From Costus lasius (Eukaryota; Streptophyta; Magnoliopsida; Zingiberales; Costaceae), in NCBI GenBank assembly GCA_027563935.2, contig CM050446.2:121598499-121662498 (forward strand): DNA of 64,000 nt, written 5' to 3'. Both the position numbers and the translations under genes were made by a program. Positions 24,474-35,664 of this stretch are shown here, in pieces; position 1 is the first letter of the stretch; each line of letters opens with the position of its first letter. The notes under the pieces are model-generated. The model had not been told where the DNA came from. It was given only the letters and a program-made list of their open reading frames with translations, and did not search any database.

Positions 24474-25685
24474 CATCAGTACATACCACTCTTACCCGGC
24501 TTTATGGAACGGTTTTTAGTATCCTAATTGAGTGGTAACCTTTTAATCTGAAGTTATTCAGATATTAAGTGACCTTTAGCCTCAAGTTCTATGATCACTA
24601 GGGGCCTCGTTACATTTAATCCCACATGCTTCTCTTGTGATCCCTACCAAGGGGATAACTATTGCCATGTAACAATAATTATCTAGTCAAAGCACTTACT
24701 GCTCACCTAGGTAGTCTACAAAATGGAGAGCATTGTCCGCACTCAACTAATATGCCAAATATGCCCATGCAAAACGCCTCTTGAATTGACTTCTATTGAA
24801 GTCATTACCTCTCTTCAACATAAATAACATCAACAAATCAGAAACCATATTCGCTCAAGTATACACCTCTAAGAAAGCTCCTTTGGCGAGAGTACTGACA
24901 AGTCTTGCCTTTCTTCCACAATTCATACATTACTCTACTTTCTCTTTGTTTATTGTCCGATAATCTCTATTTAACTTAAAATTCAAAGGAAGGATGCTTA
25001 GGAAAATCCTTGGTCTCCCTTTTCCTGCAAGCATCTGAAAATGTAGAAAAAGGCGAGAATTACCACTATAGCCCCTGAATTTAACTTAAAAGGCAGCCAA
25101 GCCAAGTCCAAGTCTTTCCTACTTGTTCCATATTTATGATCCACTCAAAACTATTTATACCAAAAGAGGATAACATGCATAAAGTTGTTATGATATTTTT
25201 TTTTCTTTGATTGTGTAACAAAATACTTTTTTTCCTGATTACGACATTCATTGAAGCATATGCTAGTTCTGTAATTAGGTTATCTAAAAAAAGAAAAAGT
25301 TGAATGCATCCGTTGTCCAATATAATAGGGTTTCCAATAATTTTCAGATTCGGAAGTTTATTGCTTGTTCATGTTAAATGCTCTGGGTAAACTAGCCTTT
25401 GAATTCTTACATTTTTTTTACTCAATTAGTTAATCTCGGATGTGAAATCACAAAACTAAGTTGTGAAGAGTAATGTCTTTTGTATTATATGCAATCACAT
25501 TACTGATTCTTGCATATTATGATTGCAATATCAACTCTAGCAATTTCTCTAGCTGTCTATTGTTTCATCGACCTATATATGATAAAGGCAAAATAATGAG
25601 TGGATAATAGTAAAAAATGCATGTTTTGCAGGTGGAACGATGGAATGAACAACGAGAAAATGGGACTTTTCCTGGTCCTCTGTAA
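21271..25685 (+). CDS. COX6B: Cytochrome c oxidase subunit 6b (COX6B/Cox12), five exons
   Basis: Nuclear-encoded complex IV subunit facing the mitochondrial intermembrane space, where it stabilises the oxidase near the cytochrome c docking face. Exons: 21271-21312, 23138-23407, 23518-23600, 23674-23755, 25632-25685. All are GT-AG and in phase, giving 176 aa. Residues 1-104 are a plant-type acidic, Glu/Thr-rich extension (exons 1-2). The conserved core starts LETAPADFRFPTTNQTRHCF and ends WNEQRENGTFPGPL. The twin-cysteine motifs are complete: C123-X9-C133 and C144-X10-C155, the CHCH fold oxidised by Mia40. Long plant COX6B-1 proteins have the same acidic extension. Introns 1 and 4 are about 1.8 kb each. 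ATG 21271 is the only start that joins exon 2 in frame. Confidence 0.95.
24370..24525. repeat. Intronic duplicated block around a (TA)13 microsatellite
   Basis: CCATCAGTACATACCACTC and CGGTTTTTAGTATC each occur twice (about 24370-24412 and 24472-24525), separated by (TA)13 at 24443-24468. All of it lies in intron 4 of COX6B. Confidence 0.75.
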
Positions 25686-27799
25686 ACCAGAGCTTGCCTT
25701 GCTTTCCAGATTTTGGGAAATTGTATTATTTCCAGACTGAGAGGCCTTAGAGGCTTTTATTTTCGAAAATGTCAATGAATAATGAATCCAAGTCTTTTCT
25801 ACGTTGCTTAATGTTCTAATAGACTTGGTGGAATTGGCTTTCCTTCTGGACGAATGCAACTTTCCACCATGGCACTTAGTTCAAGTTTCAAATTCAGAAA
25901 TTTACGCATATTGTAAGAACTATTATCGAAACATTCAACAATAATATTCTGTTACTTTCTCTATTGTCAGGATGACAACATATAACTTATTTTTGTCATA
26001 TACTTTACTGTGTTGGCCTAAGAAACTTACATTGATTCTCAAATTAGTTTCCCTTTTTGTGGGTGCTTGTTTCATGCTACCTGTTCGTACTTGGTCTGAT
26101 CTAGAATTAACCATTGTGTTTCTAGGAATTCCGTTATGTTGGAATTTTTAAACAACAATGCCTATGTATTCCGCTTCACATCGAGTATCTTTTCAAATTA
26201 TTCTCTAACCACTTAATTATTCCATTATGCTATATGTGATTTTGCATTTGCTTAACATCTTAAAATCTTTTTATTCTTTGTCATTGCGTGGTCTTAACAG
26301 TGACCTTGCAGTACCATTCGCATCCTGAGATCTAAGCGTCGTTCATGGGTGTTTTCTAAAGGCGTATTACGTAAATTGCTCAGGTCTTTCGAGTTGAATG
26401 TCACAGGTGATTTTCTTCTATACGTTGTAGCGTGACTAGCGTCGCAGCAGGTAGGCAGTTGCAACAATTTGATTGGAAAAAGAATTCAGCTGGTAAGACT
26501 TTGTTGCCCTCCCGTATCTACTATGGAATTCTGGAACAATCTAACCAAATTTAGTTTAAGCTACCAATAAATTCGTCATCAAGTCCACTTGTATTGAGGT
26601 TGATTCGAAATATGTATAGGGTCGCGTAGAAAAGTGCTCTTTTACAGTCGGGTAAAGTTTGGCTAAGCATTTGCTGTTTGATTTTTGCTTAATCTTTCAT
26701 ACATTTTTCTTGCAAAAGGAGTTTCATGTTGATGATGATGACTAATGCAATTGCATGGTGGAAGTATGTTTGTCTGAGAGGATTGAATAAAGAAGGCATC
26801 ATTGCGTTGTTGACTTCAGGTGGTAAAAAGTTCCAAACAATCTTCGCGTTGTTGAAAGGCAAAAAGGATGCAATTATGTATCTCCTTCTCTTGCACCATC
26901 ACACAGTGGGAGGTGCTCAATGCAATGAATTATGCAACAGTTGGATCAACTGCCGCATAGACTTTGGATACAATAAAAAATAGAAGCAGCAGCCCAGGCC
27001 CTTAATGAAGGTTACAATTTTCATTAATTATTATCTAGATTGGACAGATCGTGAAATTGACAACCACAATAGACAGTAACTGCAGGTTTGGCCAGTCACG
27101 CATGGGAAATTTCTTTTCTATTGTGATAAGACAATGACATGGCAGCTACTTCCAGCGCATATCCTGAGCACTAGGATGATCACTGAGTAATGGCAGTGCG
27201 CTTATCGAAAAATAAGGCGCATCTTGATCATGCCAGCCAGTTAATTACACGATGATGATATCCTTGAACGATTGAACGAAGAATATTTATTTATTTATTT
27301 ATTTATTTTAACATTGTAATCAATGTATGGCAGATGTCTGATGTGATGACAACACCTGAAAGTTCTACTAATCGGACTTGCAGTGGCTTGGATCAATGCA
27401 CTTTCACATGGATCATATCCAGGTTCGAGACAATGTCCCACAATTTATGCTTAAATAGTGTAAGTCAATTTCCTAAACCAAATGTATGTCATATCAACTA
27501 GTTGGGCTTGTTCATAATGATATATGCTCATCAGAGATGTTTACTTGAATGAAAAAATAGACCAAAAAAAAGTCGGATAAAAGTTTTAATTCTATTTCTT
27601 ATGAACAATATAGTTTAGATTTTAAGTTTTTATTTTTCCCTCTGTATCTTCTGCACAACCTAAGATAGTTCCTTACTTTGCATTTCTCTTGAAAAAAAAT
27701 AAGGATATATATTATAAAACAAGTAGGACAAGGACATTAGCTATTATTTTTGTCAAAGTAGCTTCCTAATTGATATAACCATATAATATGGAGCATTTA
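25686..27799. other. 3' UTR of COX6B and intergenic DNA
   Basis: The first 200-300 bases are probably the COX6B 3' UTR. The rest is AT-rich DNA with an ATTT tetranucleotide run at 27285-27309. A frame at 26726-26983 shows no recognisable domain and is not called. Confidence 0.45.
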
Positions 27800-29546
27800 C
27801 GGCCTGTTTCAGTCGACGGAAATGGGGGGAGAAAGGAAAGAATTGGATTTCTTTCCCTCCAATTCTTTGGTTTCAGTGAAGGGAATTAAGGGGGGAAAGG
27901 AAAGGATTTCCTTTCCTTTCCCTCCAAAACGGTTCCCTCTTATTTTGACGGAAACTTCATTTCCGTCCGCGCCTCTCGCCCGCTCGCCTTTCGACTCTCG
28001 CTTACGCCGCGAACTCGACATCGCCACTCTTCTTCCGACATCGCCTTCGCCCCTCTCGCCCTTCCGACCTCGACGTCGCCCCTCTCGCCCTTCCGACGTC
28101 GCCTTCGCCCCTCTCGCCCTTCCGACGTCGCCGTCGCCCCTCTCGCCCTTCCGACCTCGCCTTCGCCCCTCTCGCCCTTCCGACCTCTCCGTCGCCCCTC
28201 TCGCCCTTCCGACCTCGACGTCGCCTTCGCCCCTCTCGCCCTTCCGACGTCGCCGTCGCCCCTCTCGCCCTTCCGACCTCGCCTTCGCCCCTCTCGCCCT
28301 TCCGACCTCTCCGTCGCCCCTCTCGCCCTTCCGACCTCGCCTTCGCCCCTCTCGCCCTTTCCGACCTCGCCTTCGCCCCATCTGCCTGTGCCCGATTCTT
28401 TTTCGGGGTTTTTAGGGTTCGATTGAGGCGGCAAGTTCCTCCTGAAATTGGGCGCTGTTGCAGGCACGAGGCAGATTAGGATTTGCCTCGCCTCGTCTTC
28501 GCTCCTCGACGTCGCATCGGCCTCGCCTGCGCTCCTCGACGTCGCATCTGCCTTCCGACCTCGACGTCGCTGCAGGAAGGGAACGAGACGGTGTCCCTGT
28601 TCCTGAGATCACCTAAGACCACTGACTTGGTGAAGGTTAGCTCTAAACATACTGTTTTTTCCCGCACCCTCACCGTCGGAAGCTTAAACTTTGCCAACCT
28701 TGGATTGAGTGCGACGTTATCCTCCAGAGGAAACTTTGCCCTTGCAGTTTGGTGCGTCTTCCGCCTAGATTTCGTTCAACCGCAAAGTTGTGGTTGTTTG
28801 TTTTGGTTCAGTTTTTGGAAATTTTGGAAAATGCTAGTTTTGATACATTATAAGATTTAACTTCATGCTAAATCCAACCCCAATTGCATCCAGTAGAAGG
28901 TAATGAATTGCAAAAATTTCTATTCTTAACCATCCAAAACATATGACCTATTGAACTTAGGATGCCGTCCTTCTACTGTGAGTGGCAGAGCCACGAGGTA
29001 CAGGATTTAACCATAGAAACCAAAATGAACTCATGATGCAAGGTCACAAGAACTCACCATTCTCAGATTACATATCCGAAGTAGGTTCAACCAACATTAG
29101 GATGCCGTCCTTCAACTGATCTGACCATTGCATTATCAGATATTGTATATACAGGTATTGTGTTATAATATAGAGAAAATGCTGGCAAAATTTTAAACTT
29201 TTTAATAAGAATTTTTAATAAGAATTTATAGTACTTTTATATGTTTAATAATTTTTTATAATTTATAATAAAAAATTATATGAATTAATATGTATTATGT
29301 AATTTCGTCTATTATATTTTATAGTATTTTTATAATTAACAACTATAATATTTATAATTTTTCTAATTATTTATATATTATGTATAATATAATTAATTTA
29401 AAATTTTTGTATTTTTTTTTATTTCCTTTCCTTCCACTGAAACACAAGGCCTATAAAGGAAAGAAATCATTTCTTTCCCTCCTTATTTCCTTTCTCTCCT
29501 TATTTCCTTTCTTTACTGATTTCTTTCCTTCCACCGAAACAGGCCG
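27800..29546. mobile_element. PIF/Harbinger-type element carrying a minisatellite and foreign sequence
   Basis: The left end CGGCCTGTTTCAGTCGACGGAAAT and the right end CACCGAAACAGGCCG form inverted repeats (CGGCCTGTTTC.GT). The homology extends into purine-rich GGAAAGAAAT-type subterminal sequence on both sides. Both flanks carry TTA (27797-27799 and 29547-29549), the PIF/Harbinger target duplication. There is no transposase. Inside are a GC-rich minisatellite (about 28010-28378), a GC-rich stretch with a possible splice donor (about 28390-28860), and AT-rich filler. At 1747 bases it is larger than a typical Tourist MITE. Confidence 0.8.
28010..28378. repeat. GC-rich minisatellite, variable 27-33 base unit
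   Basis: About a dozen tandem variants of CCGACCTCGCCTTCGCCCC followed by TCTCGCCCTT. The array is open in several frames on both strands because unit length and phase favour it. The Arg/Gly/Glu- or Pro/Arg/Ser-rich translations are therefore artefacts, not proteins. Confidence 0.85.
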
Positions 29547-29549
29547 TTA

Positions 29550-30081
29550 GTGTGTGTGTTTGCGGTTGATACTAACCGTCGCATCTGATAATGTGGATGC
29601 CCTAATATCATTATTTTTTTACTATTTCTGTTCCTATCACTTTCTTTTTCTAAAAAGAAAAACATATCTATTATATTATGATATTATCAATGATGTTGTG
29701 TTTTCTTAGAGTAGGACCCACCTTTGTTTGGTAAGTGATAACAAACAATAATCCTATAAATTTCTGTTGAGAAGTTAAAAATAACATCAAACTAAGACTT
29801 CACTGCGGTGGCAGTGTTGCTGTACATGTTACTGAACATAAAGCATTTTTTTCCACGTAGCAAAAAGCATACTTCTCTCCTCCATGCTCAAATAGTAACT
29901 TAAATCTTATTTGTTTACCTTCCTGCGATAACAATTTACATGAGGTAGAGTGAAGGCTCCTCCCCCGCGTTGTATGTACAGATCACTAAGAATCAGAGTC
30001 CTTCCATTTCACATCATCCCCTTTTTTTTTTAAGAACATCATCCGAATTAAGAAAGGTAGCTAGCTAGATCTCCATTCCAC
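29550..30081. other. Intergenic DNA and probable 3' UTR of the HD-Zip gene
   Basis: AT-rich sequence with no exon or repeat recognised. The part next to 30081 is expected to be the 3' UTR of the minus-strand HD-Zip gene. Confidence 0.4.
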
Positions 30082-30954
30082 TCAGTCCCATCCCTCCGAG
30101 CAGAACCATGGCAGGCATGGCGGCTGCTCTTCTGCGAAGAAGTTGCTAGAGCAGGGCTCTTCGGAGAAGACCACCTCGTCTCGACCGCCCCTGCTCTCGC
30201 CCAAGAAGCAAGGAGGAGCTACGAAGAGGCACCGCTGCTGCTCCCACGCCACCGCCATTCCATCGCCGAAGGCCACGCTCGAGTCGCTGCTATCAGAACC
30301 ACCATCTCTGTAGCCGCCAAATCCGGCTTCTGGTCTCCTCTCCTCTTGAATGCCTCCGGCCGCACGCTTGCTCGCCTCCGCGGCGGTTCTCGCTAGCTCG
30401 GCCCTCAGCTCCTCCACCTACGAGCTCTCTAGCTGTTAGAAAATGATTCAATTTTTACACAGGACACGCAAGCATCAGCGACTCACATTAGCCTGCAGCG
30501 CCTCCTTGTCGCGGCGGAGCGCGTCGAGCTCGAGCATGAGGGCGTCGTGCCGGGCCGCGAGATCGCCGTAGTCGCGCTCCAGCTGCTTCGCCTTCCGCCG
30601 GGCGCGGCGGTTCTGGAACCAAACGGCCACCTGCCGTGGCGGCAGGCCCACTTCCTGCGCCAGCCTCACTTTCCTCTCCGGGTCCAATTTGTTGTCCACC
30701 TCGAAGTTCTTCTCCAGAGCTTTCACTTGGTTCACGCTGAGCCGACGCTTCCGCTCACCAATTTGCGACGGCTGCCCGTAGGAGCATGCGCCGTCTTCTT
30801 CCTCGTACTTGTCCTTGTCTTCCTCTGTACAGTAATTAAGGAAATGCGTTCCTTGAATTCATTGAGATACTCATAAATCAGTCATAAAATTAAGAAGACT
30901 ATGCATAATAATAATAATAATACCAGAAGAGTCTGAGCAGCTGAGCCTCTTCAT
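30082..30954 (-). CDS. HD-Zip class I transcription factor, three exons
   Basis: DNA-binding nuclear factor of the plant HD-Zip I family, which binds CAATNATTG-type sites as a dimer. Exons: 30954-30924, 30824-30487, 30417-30082, giving 234 aa. There is an acidic N-terminus ([20 protein letters not shown]). The homeodomain is at about residues 35-90 ([20 protein letters not shown], recognition helix [13 protein letters not shown] with W79, N82, R84). The leucine zipper has Leu at 92, 99, 106, 113, 120 and 127. The C-terminus ends [10 protein letters not shown], an aromatic acidic tail like HD-Zip I activation (AHA) motifs. The exon 3 start was chosen at the distal TAG acceptor because only this keeps the zipper heptad across the junction; the stronger-looking acceptor 15 bases upstream adds an in-frame stop. 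The gene lacks the CPSCE motif of class II. Confidence 0.88.
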
Positions 30955-31141
30955 TTGGATTTCAGTACTCTCTTGAATCCTTGATTGGCTGGAGGAGTGC
31001 TACGAAGAAAAGGTGGTGAGGATTGCAGAGGAGTTAAGCACAGAGTTGATGCTAATTTTGATTATGCTCACTCCTTACGGGTTGTAAATACACCAGCACG
31101 AAAAAAAACTTTCAATGGGCACGAAGGAATCTAGCTCCTCA

Positions 31142-31148
31142 TTATATA
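31142..31148 (-). promoter_or_regulatory. Probable TATA box of the HD-Zip gene
   Basis: TATATAA on the minus strand, about 190 bases upstream of the HD-Zip start codon, which leaves a 5' UTR of roughly 160 bases. Confidence 0.5.
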
Positions 31149-31241
31149 AAGCTATTAAGCGTCGTGGGAGAAAAAAATCCGGACCCTACCCAGGCAGTCA
31201 CTGAAAAAATTTACCGCTGGTCGAGAAATCTTGTGCGCAGC

Positions 31242-31775
31242 TGTGAGGGCCCGGCCCGGTATCGGATCAACTCCAGTCAAAATCCGCACCACGTCAGCAC
31301 CTCTTATTTGATTCTTCGTCATCATCGTAGCGCCGCCACACTCTCGTTCCATCCGCTCGCCCGCGAGCTGCGCGACCACCACGCCGGACTGGAGGGCCTC
31401 CGGCAGGGAAGGACCGCCTGCCCTTCCCCTCAGCCTCATCGGCGTCCGCCTGACGCTGGCCTCCGACGAAGCTCCACCACCCTGCTCCTCGACTACGTCC
31501 GCCCTCGCGTTCCACCTGCCGCCTGCCGGAATCTCTCCATTGGCTTCGGCTTCGTTGGATCCCGCCTGAGGGCGAGGAGGGAGAGGCGGACCGCCGTCCT
31601 CCGGGCGCCTCCTCGCTGCCCGCCCGAGCGCCTCCGCTCCAAGGGCTCTCCGAGGGCGGGGAGGGGAAGAGGAAGAGGAGGAGCTCCGCTCCTCGTCGCC
31701 TCCTTTTGAGGACGTCCGCTCGTAGCACGTCAACGGCCGCCTGCCGCCGATGGGACACCGCCCATGCCGTAGACA
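31242..31775 (-). repeat. Left (3') LTR of the LARD-like element
   Basis: Pairs with 39698-40228; the shared blocks include CAAAATCCGCACCACGTCAG and CTTATTTGATTCTTCGTCAT. It is GC-rich, and its open frames are fortuitous. Confidence 0.75.
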
Positions 31776-32090
31776 CTCATCGGCTTCGTCCTTCCCATCA
31801 ACTCCACCTGCCGCCGTCGCGTCTCGTCACGTCGCGTCTGTCTTCTCCCGCGCCTCCGCGCGCTTTCCTTAACGGGGCGGAGCCGGGTCGCTGCAACCGC
31901 GGGCGCCCGCATCCGCCTGGCCCGAGACCCGCTGGTCCAAGGGCATCACACCCTCCCCTAGCCGATGTGGACGCCGACCTCGGCGTCCGGCTCCTTCGGC
32001 CTCGTCGGCGTCCCATCGGACTCCGGAACCTTCGCCTGGCTCGCTGGGTGCTCGAGCGCCCTCTGAAACTTGCGCGCCCGTCCTCCATCC

Positions 32091-33185
32091 TGTTACATCT
32101 GTGATATAAAAAGACAAAGAGAAATAGTAAAGGAAGAATATTTTAAATTAAATAATGTGATTTGATGAGACAGTGTTGTCTCATCCGGTTCCCTTCCCAT
32201 CCCCGTCACTGTACACCCGTGACGAGCCCATTCTTCTTTGTCGTGACTCGTTGCTGCTGTCTTATTTCTTCTCTTCGCCTTCACTCGCCTCCATCACGAA
32301 AGAACGAACGCTGCTTCGTCCTTCAACCGACGCTCGCCCCCTTTTTCCTTGCACGCGTCTGCCTGCGTCCGGCGGTTGCTCCGGCCAGATCTGGTGCCGG
32401 CGACGACGAAGCTCTAACCTAGTGAGCTAACTTTGGTGACGCCTTTAACCTCTGCTCGCGATTCCTGTTCGGCGACGAGCACTTCCGACGAGTGCGTCGC
32501 TCCCAACTTCGGCAAACCTTCCTCCTTGTGCCGGCGAGCTCTCGTCCCTCTTCCTCCGGCCTTGGCGGACAGTTCCGCCACATCCCGAAGCTTTTCTGGC
32601 GTCTTCGTCTCCGGTGCCGGCGAGTTGCGCGAGCGGCGCCACTAGCTTCGAACGCAGATCTCCGGCGACCCTGACCCCCTTTCGCGAAACGAGCTGTACG
32701 GCCGTATCCCTCTCGGCGCCGGCTTTCATTTGACTATCGGAGAGCTTCGATCGGCCACCAGAAACACTGTTCCGGCGGTACTGTAGAGGCGGCACTACTG
32801 CTCCGGCGAACCTCGAAGTGTGTGCCGATGTCTCGTGTTACGCGTTCTGGTTGGTTCTGACGTATTCTCGACGACTCGGTGGCATTTGCGTTCGCACAAG
32901 GCTGCAAACTAGGTTAGTACCCGAACCCCCTTCGTATACGAGTAAACGAATGCATGCGTAAACCGAACCTGGATCGGGACATAAATACCTCACGAACTTG
33001 GATTAACTTGTTAACTAGTAATTACGATTAAAATGGATATTTAAGGCCAGGCTGGCCTCTGATTATGTTATTTTTATTCAGTCTGTACCTTTCTGTTGTC
33101 AGGATTGATATGACAGGTACAGTGTTGTGCGTCCCAAGGTCCGGGATTCCCGGCGCGGGTTCCGGGTGGATTTTGGGGTGTAACA
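32091..33185 (+). repeat. 5' LTR of the nested gypsy element
   Basis: This 1095-base LTR is closely similar by eye to 37567-38673, with few mismatches per line. The right copy has a short extra CCGGTGAACTTT block near 38280-38300. Confidence 0.9.
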
Positions 33186-33345
33186 ATTATGGTATCATAG
33201 GTAGGTTCAGGATCTTACATGGGACATAAGGACTTAGGATCAAACCTTAGGATTTAAGATCCGCGTTAGTGTTAATCATATTTGATCATACTAATATGTG
33301 ATTTTAATTAACATGACCCTTGCCGTTGTTGGTGCGTTACAGGAA

Positions 33346-33636
33346 ATGGCACCCAAAAAAAGCTCTCGTTTCGGTTGGATGGCTGGATTAGCCTGTGGGG
33401 CATTGAGTGCACCACTCAGTTTGATGCGGAGGGATTCTAGTTCTGGAAATGAACGAAGGGAAGAACCATCGGTAGCCGCTCCGCGTGTTCCTTATGATGA
33501 CAATGTTAACGAAGTGGGAAGTAGACACCATGCACCAGAACCTCCGGTCCGCGAACCTCCATGGCGTAGAGCGCGTGAAACTCCCTTGACTGCAGTGTTG
33601 GAGTTAGCGTCCTGCTTTACTGTCATGTGGTTTTAA
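33346..33636 (+). pseudogene. gag remnant of the nested gypsy element
   Basis: A short frame after the primer site starts MAPKKSSRFG and runs about 97 codons to a stop at 33636. The beginning resembles the basic N-terminus of gypsy Gag proteins, but no gag core or zinc knuckle follows. The rest of gag has been lost at the junction near 33600-33650. Confidence 0.45.
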
Positions 33637-33649
33637 GGCTGGCGTGTCC

Positions 33650-35640
33650 AGTAAGTTTGATTTGTCGCATCTCGAGGGTGGATTCTCTAGGCCTGGCCCG
33701 CCTGGGTGTCCTCTCTAGGTCGTGACGATCTATGTGTTGGATGTGCGAACGTATAAATTCCTATCGAATGAAAGTTCCTATAAGAACAGTGATATAATTA
33801 AGGAAAGATGTAATCGGTTGAACCCCCTTAGATGAGAAATAATATCATTAGATATCATCTTAATGGGTCTCCGTAGAGCTTATAGTTTTCGCAAGAGAAC
33901 ACACTACTATTTTCTTATGATTCACATAATTTTAGCATCAATATTTTGGACATTAAGTTATAAATAAATTTGGGAAGCAAACAGTTACTTGAAAAAGTTA
34001 AGTAAGATTCCATAAAGGGAATTCGTTATAGAATGTTGGATTTGGTACCTTGCAATTAATTTGTGGACAAACTATGGCACAATAAACCAATTGTCACTGT
34101 TGTCTTTGGTGGGGCTCATAACTCATAGGCTAACAAGACTAGGCAAGTTAGTACAACTAGCTATGTTGACAACTGCGTATTTCTGAGTAATGGATCTGCA
34201 AGGCATAGTGTTTGGAAGTGATGGATAAACTTTATTGACTTCGTTATAAGGACGGGCATTCACATCAGCTTTGAGCACATCACCAGAAGGGAAAATACTG
34301 TGGCTGACGCCCTGTCAAGAGTGACATCCTATGTGATTTGTTCGCCATAAAATGAATACCTTGCTGAGACACAACTCATTGATGAGGCTATAAAAGAGAC
34401 CAGATAGCCAACCCTTTCCATAACTTGCAGCAAATTGGTGAAATCATCCTTGGGATGATGACTCCACCAATCAGGGCCATGTCTACCTTACTTCAGGGAG
34501 AATGCTCAAGGGCTGAGGAACAAAGACAGGAGGAAGAGCATGAAAAGTTCAAAGCAAAGATCATGCTCTCCCTGACATTCAGAGAGAAATTCCTCAACTC
34601 ACTACCAGAAGTGATTAGTATGGATATCAGGTTCTTCGCACATCAAAGGACTTTTCAAAAGATGGTCTCCCTCCAAGAGCAAATGATGGTGTTCACTCCA
34701 AAATGGGGAATACACATATTCTAGGAAAAGGGTAAAAGTCTTTTAACCGCTTGGATTCTATATTATAAACTTAATCCTCGGTACTATCATTTCGTTCGAG
34801 AATTATGGAACTATGGTATGATTCGAGAATGGTCTTTGCTGAGAAACCGCCCAGCCTTTATCCCAGACTTCTTCCCGAAGAAGTTGAAAGAAGCTTGCAG
34901 AACTCACCCTGAGATAGAAATGGTAGTACACAACCAAATGCCACGTGTTAGTAAATGGACGTCCCGATTTAAACCAAGAAAACAGGTCTGCATTATCTAC
35001 ACTGAGACGATCGTCGTGCATGATTTAGTAGAGCCAAACCGGCACTCCCTTAATATATACAACGAAGCACACTACCTGGAACATATATCTTTAAGGCCGG
35101 AATACTACAATATAGATCCTAACGAGAACTATTACTACAAATTTAGTGAAACACCAAACATGGTTATATGGAAACAAGCCATCAACTCGTCCTCATCTGA
35201 TGAGGAGATTAATGATTTTTCCATATTACCCGAAACAGAAGGCTCTAGTGACGAAGAAAATCTGGGAGAGTAGGGTTACAAAACCTAGGGTGGACCCCAG
35301 TTGTGCCATGATAAGGGAATCAATTACTTTGTGTATTAGTCAGTTTTACTGCATGTCATGTATATTACCTATTAAAGATGTTTCTACTATACATCCGCGG
35401 TGGGGATGTCTTTTCTTGCATCTATGTAAGCGCCTTAGTGCGAGGCTATGAGACAAGTCGAGTGCCAACTAGTTTTATTCTCATAAGGGTGGCAAAATGT
35501 AACTCTCTTAGCGACGTTATTGGATAGATACGTGTAGTAGTTAAAGACCAGCGTGATGCTAATTCTTGTAGAACATGCTTGACAAAGAAGATCAATAAGG
35601 CTCTTTTAAGATAATTCTTGCGAAACATTAAATTAATTAT
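33650..35640 (+). other. Foreign insert in the gypsy element; possible endogenous pararetrovirus (caulimovirid-like) fragment
   Basis: This block replaces gag-protease-RT. At about 34050-34350 a frame with two stops ends in an RNase H-like FEHI...NTVADALSR signature. After it come frames at 34425-34724 and 34818-35273, separated by a stop and a short gap, with a basic/aromatic middle and an acidic Ser-rich end (SSSSDEEINDF). They match no gypsy protein I recognise. An RNase H followed by an unrelated frame recalls integrated plant pararetroviruses, but no movement, coat or RT domain was found. The assignment is tentative. The copy is broken and cannot produce virus. Confidence 0.35.
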
Positions 35641-35664
35641 CATAGCAATAGTAGAAAGTTAGCA

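Noticed and set aside
26726..26983. 85-codon frame downstream of COX6B
   Set aside because: No homology recognised, AT-rich context, and no promoter or splice evidence.
28010..28378. CRISPR-like array
   Set aside because: Units are contiguous, variable and without unique spacers, in a plant nuclear context. It is a minisatellite.
27809..28467. Long Arg/Gly/Glu-rich and Pro/Arg/Ser-rich frames on both strands
   Set aside because: They follow the minisatellite period and are open in several frames at once, so they reflect repeat composition rather than a gene.
31155..32104. Several 130-190 codon frames in the LARD-like element
   Set aside because: They fall in LTR or GC-rich interior, overlap on both strands and are Arg/Ser/Pro low complexity without any domain.
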